The notes under the pieces were generated by a model. That model was not told the origin of the DNA, searched no databases, and saw only the letters and a program-made list of their open reading frames with translations. A stretch of DNA of 64,000 nucleotides. It comes from Woeseia sp034521225 (GTDB taxonomy: Bacteria; Pseudomonadota; Gammaproteobacteria; Steroidobacterales; Woeseiaceae). Shown here one piece after another: positions 28,388-37,031 of this stretch (position 1 is the first letter of the stretch; each line of letters begins with the position of its first letter). The stretch lies in the NCBI GenBank assembly GCA_034521225.1, contig JAXHMR010000020.1:62001-126000 (forward strand), in the 5' to 3' direction. The position numbers and the translations under genes are program-made.

Positions 28388-29110
28388 ATGGCCACCAAAC
28401 ACATGAACGCCGCCCCCGGCGATTTCGCCGCGACGGTCCTGATGCCGGGCGACCCGCTGCGCGCGCAGTACATCGCCGACAACTGGCTGGACCAGGTGCG
28501 GCGCGTCACGGACGTGCGCAACATGTGGGGTTTCACCGGCCGCTACAAAGATATGCCGGTGTCGGTCATGGCGCACGGCATGGGCATCCCGTCGGCATCG
28601 ATCTACTGCACGGAACTGGTCACGGAGTATGGCGTAAAGCGCCTCGTTCGGGTTGGCAGCTGCGGCACGGCGCATCCGAAGGTGAAACTGCGAGACGTGC
28701 TGATCGCGATGGGCGCATCGACGGACTCGGGCGTAAACCGCATGCGCTTCGGCGGCTTCGACCTGGCTGCGCTGGCAACATTCTCGCTGGTGAAGCACGC
28801 CGAGCAGGCCGCCGAGGACCTGAAAGTGCCGCACCACGTCGGCAATATTTTTTCGGCAGACCTTTTCTATACGCCGCAGCCGGAAATGTTCGAAACGATG
28901 GCGAAATACGACGTACTGGGCGTTGAAATGGAGGCGGCCGGCATCTACCCGATCGCCGCCGAGCATGGCGTCGAGGCACTGGCGATCTGCACAGTCAGCG
29001 ACGACATTGTCAGCGGCGAGGCGCTGAGCGCCGACGAACGGCAGACGACATTCGATGACATGATCACCGTGGCGCTGGAGACTGTATATAAGAGTGGTGA
29101 GCCGTCATGA
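28388..29110 (+). CDS. deoD: Purine nucleoside phosphorylase, DeoD type
   Basis: This 240-residue hexameric-type purine nucleoside phosphorylase splits purine (deoxy)nucleosides with phosphate. Features are MPGDPLRAQYIAD near residue 20, VMAHGMGIPSASIY, RVGSCGTAH near residue 88, EMEAAGIY near residue 180 and the catalytic aspartate in TVSDDIV near residue 205. ATG 28388 gives the standard family N-terminus; upstream codons in frame are not conserved. Its stop overlaps the deoC start (ATGA). Confidence 0.95.
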   Translation: MATKHMNAAPGDFAATVLMPGDPLRAQYIADNWLDQVRRVTDVRNMWGFTGRYKDMPVSVMAHGMGIPSASIYCTELVTEYGVKRLVRVGSCGTAHPKVKLRDVLIAMGASTDSGVNRMRFGGFDLAALATFSLVKHAEQAAEDLKVPHHVGNIFSADLFYTPQPEMFETMAKYDVLGVEMEAAGIYPIAAEHGVEALAICTVSDDIVSGEALSADERQTTFDDMITVALETVYKSGEPS

Positions 29111-30033
29111 GCCTTGCCGCCGTCCCTGCGTCCAATGCGCTGCCGGACCTGAGCAGCGTCACGCGTGTCGATGAAGTCGGCGTCAGCGAGCGGGTCGCGC
29201 GCTTCCAGACGCGCAGCATCAAGACGTCATCAAAAGTCGACGCGCTGAAGATGATCCTCAGCATGATTGACCTGACGACGCTCGAAGGCCAGGACACGCC
29301 CGGCAAGGTGCGCCAGCTGTGCCAAAAGGCAATGCACCTGCACGACTCGATGCCCGGCCTGCCGCACGTCGCGGCCGTGTGCGTCTACCCGACGATGGTC
29401 GGTGTTGCGAAAAAGGCGCTCGGCAATCGCGGCATCAACGTCGCGTCAGTGGCGACGGCGTTCCCGAGTGGCATGTCATCGCGCCAGATCAAGCTCGAAG
29501 AAACGCGCATGGCCGTAGGCGAAGGTGCGGACGAGATCGACATGGTTATCTCGCGCGGCGCATTCCTGCAGGGCGAGTACGGCTTTGTCTTCGACGAGAT
29601 TGCAGCGATCAAGGACGCGTGCGGCGATGCGCACCTGAAGGTCATACTCGAGACCGGCGAACTCGGCACGCTTGACAGAGTACGGCGCGCGAGCGTACTG
29701 GCGATGCACGCCGGCGCCGATTTCATCAAGACGTCGACCGGCAAGATACAGCCGGCGGCGACATTGCCGGTGACCTACGTCATGCTGCAGGCCATTCGCG
29801 ATTTCCATCACGAGACGGGCCGCATGATCGGCATGAAGCCGGCCGGCGGTATTTCAAATTCGAAGCTGGCCGTGCACTACCTCGTCATGCTGCGTGAAAC
29901 GCTCGGCACGGCGTGGATGACGCCCGACTGGTACCGCTTTGGCGCCAGTTCGCTCGCCAATGACGTACTGATGCAATTGCAGAAGCAGGCAACGGGCCGT
30001 TACCAGTCGCCCGACTATTTCTCCAAAGACTAG
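29107..30033 (+). CDS. deoC: Deoxyribose-phosphate aldolase
   Basis: This enzyme splits deoxyribose 5-phosphate into acetaldehyde and glyceraldehyde 3-phosphate. At 308 residues it is the longer type, like the animal enzyme, rather than the about 220-residue short type. The Schiff-base lysine lies in DFIKTSTGKI (about residue 206), and the second lysine is in GMKPAGGIS near residue 244. It overlaps deoD by 4 bp. It is directly followed by aldehyde dehydrogenase genes that can remove its acetaldehyde. Confidence 0.95.
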   Translation: MSLAAVPASNALPDLSSVTRVDEVGVSERVARFQTRSIKTSSKVDALKMILSMIDLTTLEGQDTPGKVRQLCQKAMHLHDSMPGLPHVAAVCVYPTMVGVAKKALGNRGINVASVATAFPSGMSSRQIKLEETRMAVGEGADEIDMVISRGAFLQGEYGFVFDEIAAIKDACGDAHLKVILETGELGTLDRVRRASVLAMHAGADFIKTSTGKIQPAATLPVTYVMLQAIRDFHHETGRMIGMKPAGGISNSKLAVHYLVMLRETLGTAWMTPDWYRFGASSLANDVLMQLQKQATGRYQSPDYFSKD

Positions 30034-30045
30034 GTGGAGAGCAAC

Positions 30046-31518
30046 GTGGACACTCAAGTGAACAAACTGGCGTTCGACAGCGGCTGGGCCTACGCGCCGG
30101 CGCCGGAGAGCACCGATCACGTCACGATCGATGACGAATACGGCCTGTTCATCGGCGGCAAATTCGTCGCGCCGGCAGAGGGTGGCTATTTCGACACCGT
30201 CAACCCGGCGACCGAGGAAACACTGAGCCGTGTGGCAATGGCAACGGGCGAGGATATCGATCTCGCCGTGGCCGCGGCGCGCAAGGCGTACAAGGGTGCC
30301 TGGTCGAAAATGCGGCCGGCCGAGCGGGGCAAGTACATCTTCCGCATCGCGCGCATCCTGCAGGAACGTGCCCGTGAGTTTGCCGCGATTGAATCGCTGG
30401 ACGGCGGCAAGCCGATCCGCGAATCACGCGATATCGACATCCCGCTCGCGGCGGCACACTTCTTTTATTACGCCGGCTGGGCCGACAAGCTCGAGTACGC
30501 GTTCCCGGGCCGGACACCGGCGCCGCTTGGCGTGGCGGGGCAGATCATCCCGTGGAATTTCCCGTTGCTGATGCTGGCGTGGAAAATCGCGCCGGCGCTC
30601 GCCTGCGGCAACACGGTCGTGCTGAAGCCGGCGGAGACCACGCCGCTGACAGCGCTGAAGTTCGCTGAAGTCGTGCGCGATGCCGGCCTGCCGCCGGGTG
30701 TCGTCAATATCGTCACCGGCGCCGGCGACACCGGTGCTGCGATCGTCAACCACGAGGATGTCGACAAGATCGCATTCACAGGCTCAACGGGCGTCGGCCG
30801 CATGATCATGAAAGCGGTCGCCGGCACCGGCAAGCACTACACGCTGGAGCTGGGCGGCAAGGCGGCCAATATTATTTTCGAGGACGCGGCGCTCGATGAA
30901 GCAGTCGAGGGCATCGTCAACGGCATCTTCTTCAACCAGGGCCACGTCTGCTGCGCTGGCTCGCGGCTGCTGGTGCAGGAGTCAGTGGCTGATGACGTTA
31001 TCCGCAAGCTGCGCGACCGTATGGAGACGCTGATTGTTGGTGATCCGCTGGACAAGAACACAGACGTTGGTGCAATCAACTCCAAAGAGCAGCTCGGCCG
31101 CATCGAGTCGTACCTGAAACTCGGCGCCGAGGAAGGCGCGCAGATGTACCAGAGCTCGTGCAGCGTACCGACGAAGGGCTACTGGTGCCGCCCGACCCTG
31201 TTCACCGGCGTGTCGCAATCGAACCGCATCGTGCAGGAAGAAATCTTCGGGCCGGTGCTGGCCGTGCAGACGTTCCGCACGATGGAAGAGGGCCTGAGCA
31301 AAGCAAATAACACGCCGTACGGATTGTCGGGCGGTATCTGGACCGACAAGGGCGCGAAGATTTTCAAAATGACCCAGGGCGTGCGCGCCGGCGTGATCTG
31401 GGCGAACACGTTCAACAAGTTTGATCCGACGTCGCCATTCGGCGGCTACAAGGAATCGGGCGTGGGTCGCGAAGGCGGCCTGCACGGGCTCGGCGCCTAC
31501 CTGAAACTGGAGGCCTGA
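30046..31518 (+). CDS. Aldehyde dehydrogenase (catalytic half of a split ALDH16-like pair)
   Basis: This 490-residue NAD(P)-dependent aldehyde dehydrogenase should oxidise acetaldehyde from DeoC. Motifs are IIPWNFPLLMLAWK and VVLKPAETTPL (cofactor site), FTGSTGVGR, the glutamate in LELGGKAANI and the catalytic cysteine region NQGHVCCAGSR. I choose GTG 30046 because AGGTGGAG lies six bases upstream; GTG 30034 directly follows the deoC stop and would cover that site. It lies one base upstream of the second, half-length ALDH-like gene. Confidence 0.92.
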   Translation: MDTQVNKLAFDSGWAYAPAPESTDHVTIDDEYGLFIGGKFVAPAEGGYFDTVNPATEETLSRVAMATGEDIDLAVAAARKAYKGAWSKMRPAERGKYIFRIARILQERAREFAAIESLDGGKPIRESRDIDIPLAAAHFFYYAGWADKLEYAFPGRTPAPLGVAGQIIPWNFPLLMLAWKIAPALACGNTVVLKPAETTPLTALKFAEVVRDAGLPPGVVNIVTGAGDTGAAIVNHEDVDKIAFTGSTGVGRMIMKAVAGTGKHYTLELGGKAANIIFEDAALDEAVEGIVNGIFFNQGHVCCAGSRLLVQESVADDVIRKLRDRMETLIVGDPLDKNTDVGAINSKEQLGRIESYLKLGAEEGAQMYQSSCSVPTKGYWCRPTLFTGVSQSNRIVQEEIFGPVLAVQTFRTMEEGLSKANNTPYGLSGGIWTDKGAKIFKMTQGVRAGVIWANTFNKFDPTSPFGGYKESGVGREGGLHGLGAYLKLEA

Positions 31519-31519
31519 C

Positions 31520-32397
31520 ATGGCTACGTCAGCAGCGGCACGTGTACCGGTCGCCAAGACTTACAAGATCTACATCGGCGGCAAGTTCCCGCGCACGGAA
31601 TCCGGCCGCTACTACGCGCTGAAAGATTCAACGGGCAATGTCATTGCAAACATCTGCCGCTCAAGCCGCAAGGATTTTCGCAACGCGGTCGTCGCGGCGC
31701 GCGGCGCGGTGGCCGGTTGGTCGTCGGCGAACGCGTACCTGCGCGGACAGATCCTGTACCGCATCGCCGAGATGCTCGAGGGCCGGCGCGAACAGTTTGT
31801 GGCCGAACAGATGCTGCAGGGCGTCGCTAAACGTGGTGCGCAGAAAGACGTGGATGGAGCGATCGACCGCCTGGTTTACTACGCCGGCTGGGCCGACAAG
31901 TACCAGCAGATCTTCAGCGCCGTAAACCCGGTCGCATCCAGCCATTTCAACTTCTCGGTGCTGGAGCCAACCGGCGTCGTGGCCATCATGGCGCCGGAAA
32001 CGTAGTGGCCTGCTGGGGCTGGTATCGAACATTGCACCGGCGATAGTCGGCGGCAATACCTGCATTGTGCTGGCGTCCGAGTCACAGCCGCTTAACGCGG
32101 TCAGCTTCGCCGAAGTGCTGCATGCATCGGACGTGCCGGGCGGCGTCGTCAACCTGCTGACCGGCCACCGCAGCGAACTTGCCACGCAGTTCGCCTCGCA
32201 CATGGACGTTAATGCGGTGGTCTTCTGCGATGCAGACGAAGACACGGCGCGCGAAATCCAGCAGCAGGCGGCGGAAAACATCAAGCGCGTCATCGCACGC
32301 ACGGAGGTCAAATGGTCAAAGGATGCTGCCGCCAGTCCCTACCTGATCCAGGACACGCAGGAGACCAAAGACGACCTGGCACCCGATCGGCGGATGA
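31520..32397 (+). CDS. Half-length, non-catalytic ALDH-like protein (frameshifted)
   Basis: About 292 residues of ALDH fold: YIGGKFPRTESGRYYALKD, a helix-rich segment, LEPTGVVAIMAPE, GGNTCIVLASES and VPGGVVNLLTG. It stops before the region that should carry the catalytic cysteine and lacks ELGGK. The end KTTWHPIG appears after removing one base near 32366, with stop at 32397; another shift is at 32004. The fused C-terminal domain of ALDH16 proteins is likewise a shortened ALDH without the cysteine. Together with the preceding gene the total is near 780 residues, so a split ALDH16 is a good explanation (inference). Confidence 0.78.
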
Positions 32398-32446
32398 ACC
32401 ACCGCTTGCAGATGGAGGCCCTGCCGCATTAAGGTGAACGCACAGT

Positions 32447-32520
32447 GCGCCCGTAGCTCAGCTGGATAGAGTACCTGGCTTCGAACCAGGTGGTCGGGAG
32501 TTCGAATCTCTCCGGGCGCG
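32447..32520 (+). tRNA. tRNA-Arg (anticodon TCG)
   Basis: A full cloverleaf is visible: acceptor GCGCCCG (32447-32453) pairs with CGGGCGC (32513-32519), discriminator G at 32520. The anticodon stem CCTGG/CCAGG encloses loop CTTCGAA with anticodon TCG at 32481-32483, reading CGA. The T-loop is TTCGAAT. CCA is not encoded. The 3' half is repeated at 45,957 and 51,292, so this gene is the probable integration site of the adjoining island. Confidence 0.93.
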
Positions 32521-32522
32521 CA
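32479..32522 (+). repeat. Candidate attachment site (attL) in the tRNA-Arg 3' half
   Basis: This 44-bp stretch starts in the anticodon loop (CTTCGAACCAGG) and ends just past the tRNA (CGGGCGCGCA). It recurs exactly at 45957-46000 and, split by a 72-bp insertion, at 51292-51407. Sequences outside these 44 bp differ. This is what tandem integration at a tRNA 3' end leaves behind. Confidence 0.8.
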
Positions 32523-32549
32523 AATTATCATATATAAATCAATCAGTTA

Positions 32550-33266
32550 GTGCCTAAGGCGCTAGCTGCTTTTTTCTTTAGCATCACCAGTGCGGGACTT
32601 TTGCGTGACCCCTGTCCTGCAACCTTGCTCGATCGGCGTATCGCGGAGGTCGAGGAATTAATCGAAGACCTCGAACAGGCGACGCAGGACTACGAATTCG
32701 AGGTGTCATTGCGCGGTTTGCGTGAGTCTTTGCCGGCGATGACGGAACTGAAAATCCGGGCACAGGAGGCGGACGATGAATCCCTGCGTGCCGCCCTGAA
32801 GGCTGCGCTCGATGCCGCCTATAACAATCGAACCGTGAGCATATCCGCGTCCTACGCGCACACCTTTGGCTCACCGATCAACAAACGGTACACCGTGTAC
32901 AGCCGAAGCTGGACCGAGAAAATTTTGAGCGGTTCGAATGCAGCGGCAATCAACACCGCGTCGCAAAAAGTCTACCGCATCCAGGAGACCAGCGATGTGG
33001 TAATCAGCACTCAGGACATTCTCGACCGGATTCCAACAACCGAAGTGATTGAATCCGTGCGCGACGAAGTAGACGCCGCAACTGCGAACATTCCAAGCAT
33101 CGAAGGCCTCGGCTACACGGCCTCAAACGATCAGTACACAGCATTTGTGACGGCTGATGGTGAAGACCGGGAAACGGCGATCAACGTCCTGAAGCCATCC
33201 GACGTGCAGGACGGCGTGAGTGATTTGCTTGCAGATATCCTGCTTGATGACGCTGGCGATGACTAA
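32550..33266 (+). CDS. Unrecognised protein at the start of the island
   Basis: The open frame begins with GTG 32550 and encodes up to 238 residues. A charged, coiled-coil-like segment (IAEVEELIEDLEQATQDYEF) lies near residue 30, followed by a segment rich in serine and threonine and an acidic tail ending LLDDAGDD. I recognise no domain. The first 15-20 residues are poor in conserved character and the true start may be later or lost by integration. It is the first gene after the tRNA; phage or island structural protein is only a guess. Confidence 0.5.
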   Translation: MPKALAAFFFSITSAGLLRDPCPATLLDRRIAEVEELIEDLEQATQDYEFEVSLRGLRESLPAMTELKIRAQEADDESLRAALKAALDAAYNNRTVSISASYAHTFGSPINKRYTVYSRSWTEKILSGSNAAAINTASQKVYRIQETSDVVISTQDILDRIPTTEVIESVRDEVDAATANIPSIEGLGYTASNDQYTAFVTADGEDRETAINVLKPSDVQDGVSDLLADILLDDAGDD

Positions 33267-33368
33267 ACAGGCGGGCAGACCAAGAGCGGTGCGTAGCCGC
33301 TGTGCGGTCGCCGGGCGCAGGGCGCTGACGACCTCTAACTCGGGACGATATCTGGACTTACGACTCTC

Positions 33369-34223
33369 TTACGCCTCCAGGCGCGAGGCCTTGCCGAGGT
33401 ACGTCCGCAGGAACGCCGAACCGCTGTCCAGAAAACGCATCGGGCTCATGCCGACGAGGCGCTGGAAGTCGCGAGTGAAGTGCGCCTGGTCGAAGTAGCC
33501 GTGGTCGAGCGCCAGCTCCCGGACGTGTTCGTAGTCGCCGGCCAACAGCGCACCGAATACCTCGTTCACCTGCACGATCTTCGCGTAGTGCTTGGGTGAG
33601 ACGCCCACCGCGCGGACGAAATGCCGGTGCAGCTGGCGGCTCGTGAGTCCGACCCCTTCGGCGACCTCTCCCACGTTCACTATGCCGCGCCGGGCCGTGA
33701 TGTGCCGGACCGCCGCATCCACCCGTGGCGTCTCCCCTGCTTCACCGGCGAGCCTGCGCAGCAGCTCCTCGATGACCGCGATACGCTCCGACAGCGGCGC
33801 CTCATCGTCGAGCCTGGCATCCAGCCATGCAGCATGCCGCGGAGCTTCTTCCGACAGGTCGCGGATATCGTCGGTATAGGTGTGGGCATCCTGGTCGAAC
33901 AAGCGATAGAAACCGGTGGGCGTGAATTCGGTGCCGATCACCTCGAAGCGTCCGTCGCTCACGAGCAGCGGTTGCTCGCGGCGCAGCTGGCCGCCGATGA
34001 AGAAGCGCGGCCGCCGCTCGTAGATACGGTCACTGAAGTGCACGGCCAGCGGCGAGCCGGACACATAACTGAGGAAGATGCCGCCGGTCGGTGGAATGCG
34101 CAGGCTGCCGGGGCGCCCGTCGCGGCCTACCCCGTGCATGTGCCGGTGGACGAACGGGGCCAGGTCCTCGGCACAGTGGAGGGCGGACACCGCGATCGCG
34201 CTTTCGTCTGTGGTTTTGTCCAT
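33369..34223 (-). CDS. AraC-family transcriptional regulator
   Basis: This 284-residue protein has an N-terminal sensing domain (about residues 10-150) and a C-terminal AraC-type double helix-turn-helix (about residues 165-270). Two features mark the latter: VNVGEVAEGVGLTSRQLHRHF and the signature ALDHGYFDQAHFTRDFQRLVG. It likely activates a promoter in response to an unknown ligand. It is divergent from the large PKD/RHS lipoprotein gene, about 280 bp away, and could control it. Confidence 0.88.
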   Translation of the reverse strand: MDKTTDESAIAVSALHCAEDLAPFVHRHMHGVGRDGRPGSLRIPPTGGIFLSYVSGSPLAVHFSDRIYERRPRFFIGGQLRREQPLLVSDGRFEVIGTEFTPTGFYRLFDQDAHTYTDDIRDLSEEAPRHAAWLDARLDDEAPLSERIAVIEELLRRLAGEAGETPRVDAAVRHITARRGIVNVGEVAEGVGLTSRQLHRHFVRAVGVSPKHYAKIVQVNEVFGALLAGDYEHVRELALDHGYFDQAHFTRDFQRLVGMSPMRFLDSGSAFLRTYLGKASRLEA

Positions 34224-34503
34224 CCGCTCTCGCCCGCCATTCCTTCGACGAGCCAGACCTAAACACCATGTTCCGGCCGGTTCAAGTATTACGGGCTCAG
34301 CATAATCGAGCCCGGCTGCCCGGAGATGTCCGATTTTTGCAATCCTGTCGCGTGTCGTGGCGCGTAAATTTCGCTGCCGGGCAGGGACGGCGTTCGATTC
34401 AGGCGCATCGTCCGCGGTTCCGGGGCGGTCAGAGGCTTCCAGCTATGGCCGTGAGAAAGAAGAACGAAGCCGAAGAGCTGCTCGGAACCACAAAGGAGGC
34501 GCG

Positions 34504-36100
34504 ATGCGCACGGATAGCGATTCTCACCGCAGGCACCGGTCTGCCCTGACGGCATGCGCGGGCGTGCTGTCCCTCTTCGCCCTCCTCATCGCCGGCTGCA
34601 CCCTGGATTCGAACGACGCTTACAACGGCCCGCCGCCGAACACGGCACCGGTGGCCGATGCCGGGCCGGACCAGACGGTAGACCCCGGCGCCACCGTGCA
34701 GCTCGATGGCACCGGCTCCACCGACGTCGACGGCAACACCATCGCCTACAGCTGGACCCTCGTCTCGACACCCATCGGCAGCGCAGCATCCCTCTCCGAT
34801 CCGACCGCCGCGATGCCCACCTTCGTCGTGGATACACTCGGCGACTACTTGGTAGAGCTTGTCGTCAACGACGGCTTCGAGGACAGCGCTCCCGACACGG
34901 TGACGATCGGCGTCACGAATTCCGCCCCGGTTGCGGACGCCGGTCCTGACCAGACGGTTGGTTCGGGCGAAATCGTACAGTTCGACGGCTCGGGTTCCTC
35001 GGATGTCGACGGCGATCCCCTGACCTTCGACTGGTCGATCAACGACCGCCCGGCGGACAGTGCGGCCGTCCTGGACAATCGCTTCATCGTCGACCCGTCG
35101 TTCGTCGTCGACGTTCCGGGCGACTACCTCGTGCAACTCGTCGTCAACGACGGCTTCGAGGACAGCGATCCGGACACCGTGGCCATCAGCGCCACCAATT
35201 CCCGCCCGGTGGCCGACGCCGGACCCGACCAGACCGTCACCGAAGGCGACACCGTCACCGTTCGACGGCAGCGCCTCCGGCGACGCCGACGGCGATGCGC
35301 TCACCTACGTCTGGTCCATCATCAGCAGCCCCGCGGGCAGCACCACCGGCATCATGGATGCCGACCAACCCGGTCGCCACCTTCACCGGCGGATGCCACC
35401 GGCGTGTTCGGTGATCCAGCTGATCGTCAACGACGGCTTCGAGAACAGCGATCCCACGACTGCGTCCATCACCGTCGATGCGGCGGGGCCTGCGCCGGTT
35501 ACCGACACCGACGGCGACGGCCTGTCCGATGCCGATGAGGCGGCTCTGGGCACCGACCCCGCCGATCCGGACAGTGACAACGATGGACTCGACGACGGCA
35601 CCGAGGTCAACACGACCGCCACAGACCCGCTGGATGCCGATAGCGACGGTGACGGACTCGGCGATGGCGAGGAGGTGAACACCACCGGCACCGATCCGAA
35701 TAACGTGGATACCGACGGCGACGGCGTCGACGACAAGACCGAGGTGGACAGCGGTACCGATCCGAACGACGGCTCGGACTTCCCGGCCACCGGCAGCCTG
35801 CCGCCGGACCCCGCTGACGTCGCCACGCCGATGAAGGCCGGCGAGGTCACCACCATCAAGGCCTCCACCGAGTTCCTCTACACGGGCGCGAATCCCGTCC
35901 AGACGGGCGTGAACCCGGACGACATCGAAGCCCGCCGCGCCGCCGTCATCCGCGGCCGGGTCCTGGACGCCAGCGGTGCGCCGCTGCCGGGCGTGACAGT
36001 CACCATCCTCGACCATCCGGAATTCGGCCAGACCCTCACCCGCGAGGACGGCTACTTCGACCTGGCCGTCAACGGCGGCGGCCGGCTCGTGGTCGACTGA
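34504..36100 (+). CDS. Giant PKD/TSP3/RHS lipoprotein, N-terminal part
   Basis: AAGGAGG precedes ATG 34504. A lipoprotein signal ends in LIAGC (cysteine near residue 32). Three PKD-type domains follow, each opening VADAGPDQTV, then calcium-binding thrombospondin type 3 repeats (DTDGDGLSDADE, DSDGDGLGDGEE, DTDGDGVDDKTE) and a carboxypeptidase-regulatory-like domain (RGRVLDASGAPLPGVTVTI). The frame shifts near 35263 and in 35360-35400, with homology continuing. The stop at 36100 comes from one extra T: without it the frame runs on as VVDDQLDGYLTVQ. It belongs with the next three entries as one surface-exposed protein. Confidence 0.82.
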
Positions 36101-36101
36101 C

Positions 36102-37031
36102 CAACTCGACGGCTACCTCACCGTGCAGCGCGGCGTCGAGACGCCGTGGAACGGCTGGGGCTACGCACCGGATGTAGCGCTGATCCAGCTCGACCCGAAC
36201 CTCAACGCCATCGACCTCTCCAGCACCGAGCCGTTCCAGGTGGCCCGCGGTTCGGTGGAGACCGACGCCGACGGCAGCCGCCAGGCGACCATCCTGTTCC
36301 CGCAGGGGACCACGGCCGAGATGGTGATGCCTGACGGCACGCGGCAGGCGCTGACGAATCTCACGGTGCGGGCGACGGAATACACCGTCGGGGAGATGGG
36401 GCGTGAGCGTATGCCCGGCGAGCTGCCGCCGACCAGTGAGTACACCTATGCCGCGGAGCTCAGCGTCGATGAAGCACTAGCGGCCGGCGCTATCAGCGTC
36501 GAGTTCAGTCAGCCTGTCTGGTTCTACGTCGACAACTTCGTCGGCTTCCCGTCCGGCGAGCGCGTGCTAACCGGCTACTACGACCGCCAGCTTGGCCGCT
36601 GGATCGCCATCCCCGACGGCGCCGTCATTGATATCGTCGGGGAACAGGACGGGCTCGCCGAGCTGGATGTCGATGGTGACGGTGCGGCGGATGATGCCGG
36701 AGATCTGCAGGCGCTGCTTGGTATCACGGAGGCCGAACGCGAACGCCTGGCCGCGTTGTACGAGCCAGGCGATTCTGTCTGGCGGGTCGGCCCGGACCAC
36801 TTCACACCGATCGACTGCAACTGGTTCTCCCGAAATCCGGATGCGCGGCCACCGCCCGCCGATAAGCCGAAGCTGAGGGGTGGTGGCAACGGTCCTGGCG
36901 GCTTTCCGCCGGGCGAGGACCCCTGCGAGGAGGGCGGCTCCATCATCGAATGCCAGACCCGCGTCCTGAGGGAGGGCGTGTCGCTGTTGGGTATTCGGGT
37001 CGTTCAACTACCGCTCCGAGCGGGAGCATAA
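36102..37031 (+). CDS. Giant PKD/TSP3/RHS lipoprotein, middle part
   Basis: This frame continues the preceding segment directly (DQLDGYLTVQRGVETPWNGW) and has no start of its own. It is about 300 residues of beta-rich sequence with an EF-hand-like acidic stretch (ELDVDGDGAADDAGDL) and a cysteine-containing end. Such linkers between TSP3 repeats and RHS repeats are seen in large bacterial RHS lipoproteins. The frame breaks near 36995 and continues in another frame (FNYRSEREHKRAVDY). Confidence 0.7.
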   Translation, partial: QLDGYLTVQRGVETPWNGWGYAPDVALIQLDPNLNAIDLSSTEPFQVARGSVETDADGSRQATILFPQGTTAEMVMPDGTRQALTNLTVRATEYTVGEMGRERMPGELPPTSEYTYAAELSVDEALAAGAISVEFSQPVWFYVDNFVGFPSGERVLTGYYDRQLGRWIAIPDGAVIDIVGEQDGLAELDVDGDGAADDAGDLQALLGITEAERERLAALYEPGDSVWRVGPDHFTPIDCNWFSRNPDARPPPADKPKLRGGGNGPGGFPPGEDPCEEGGSIIECQTRVLREGVSLLGIRVVQLPLRAGA

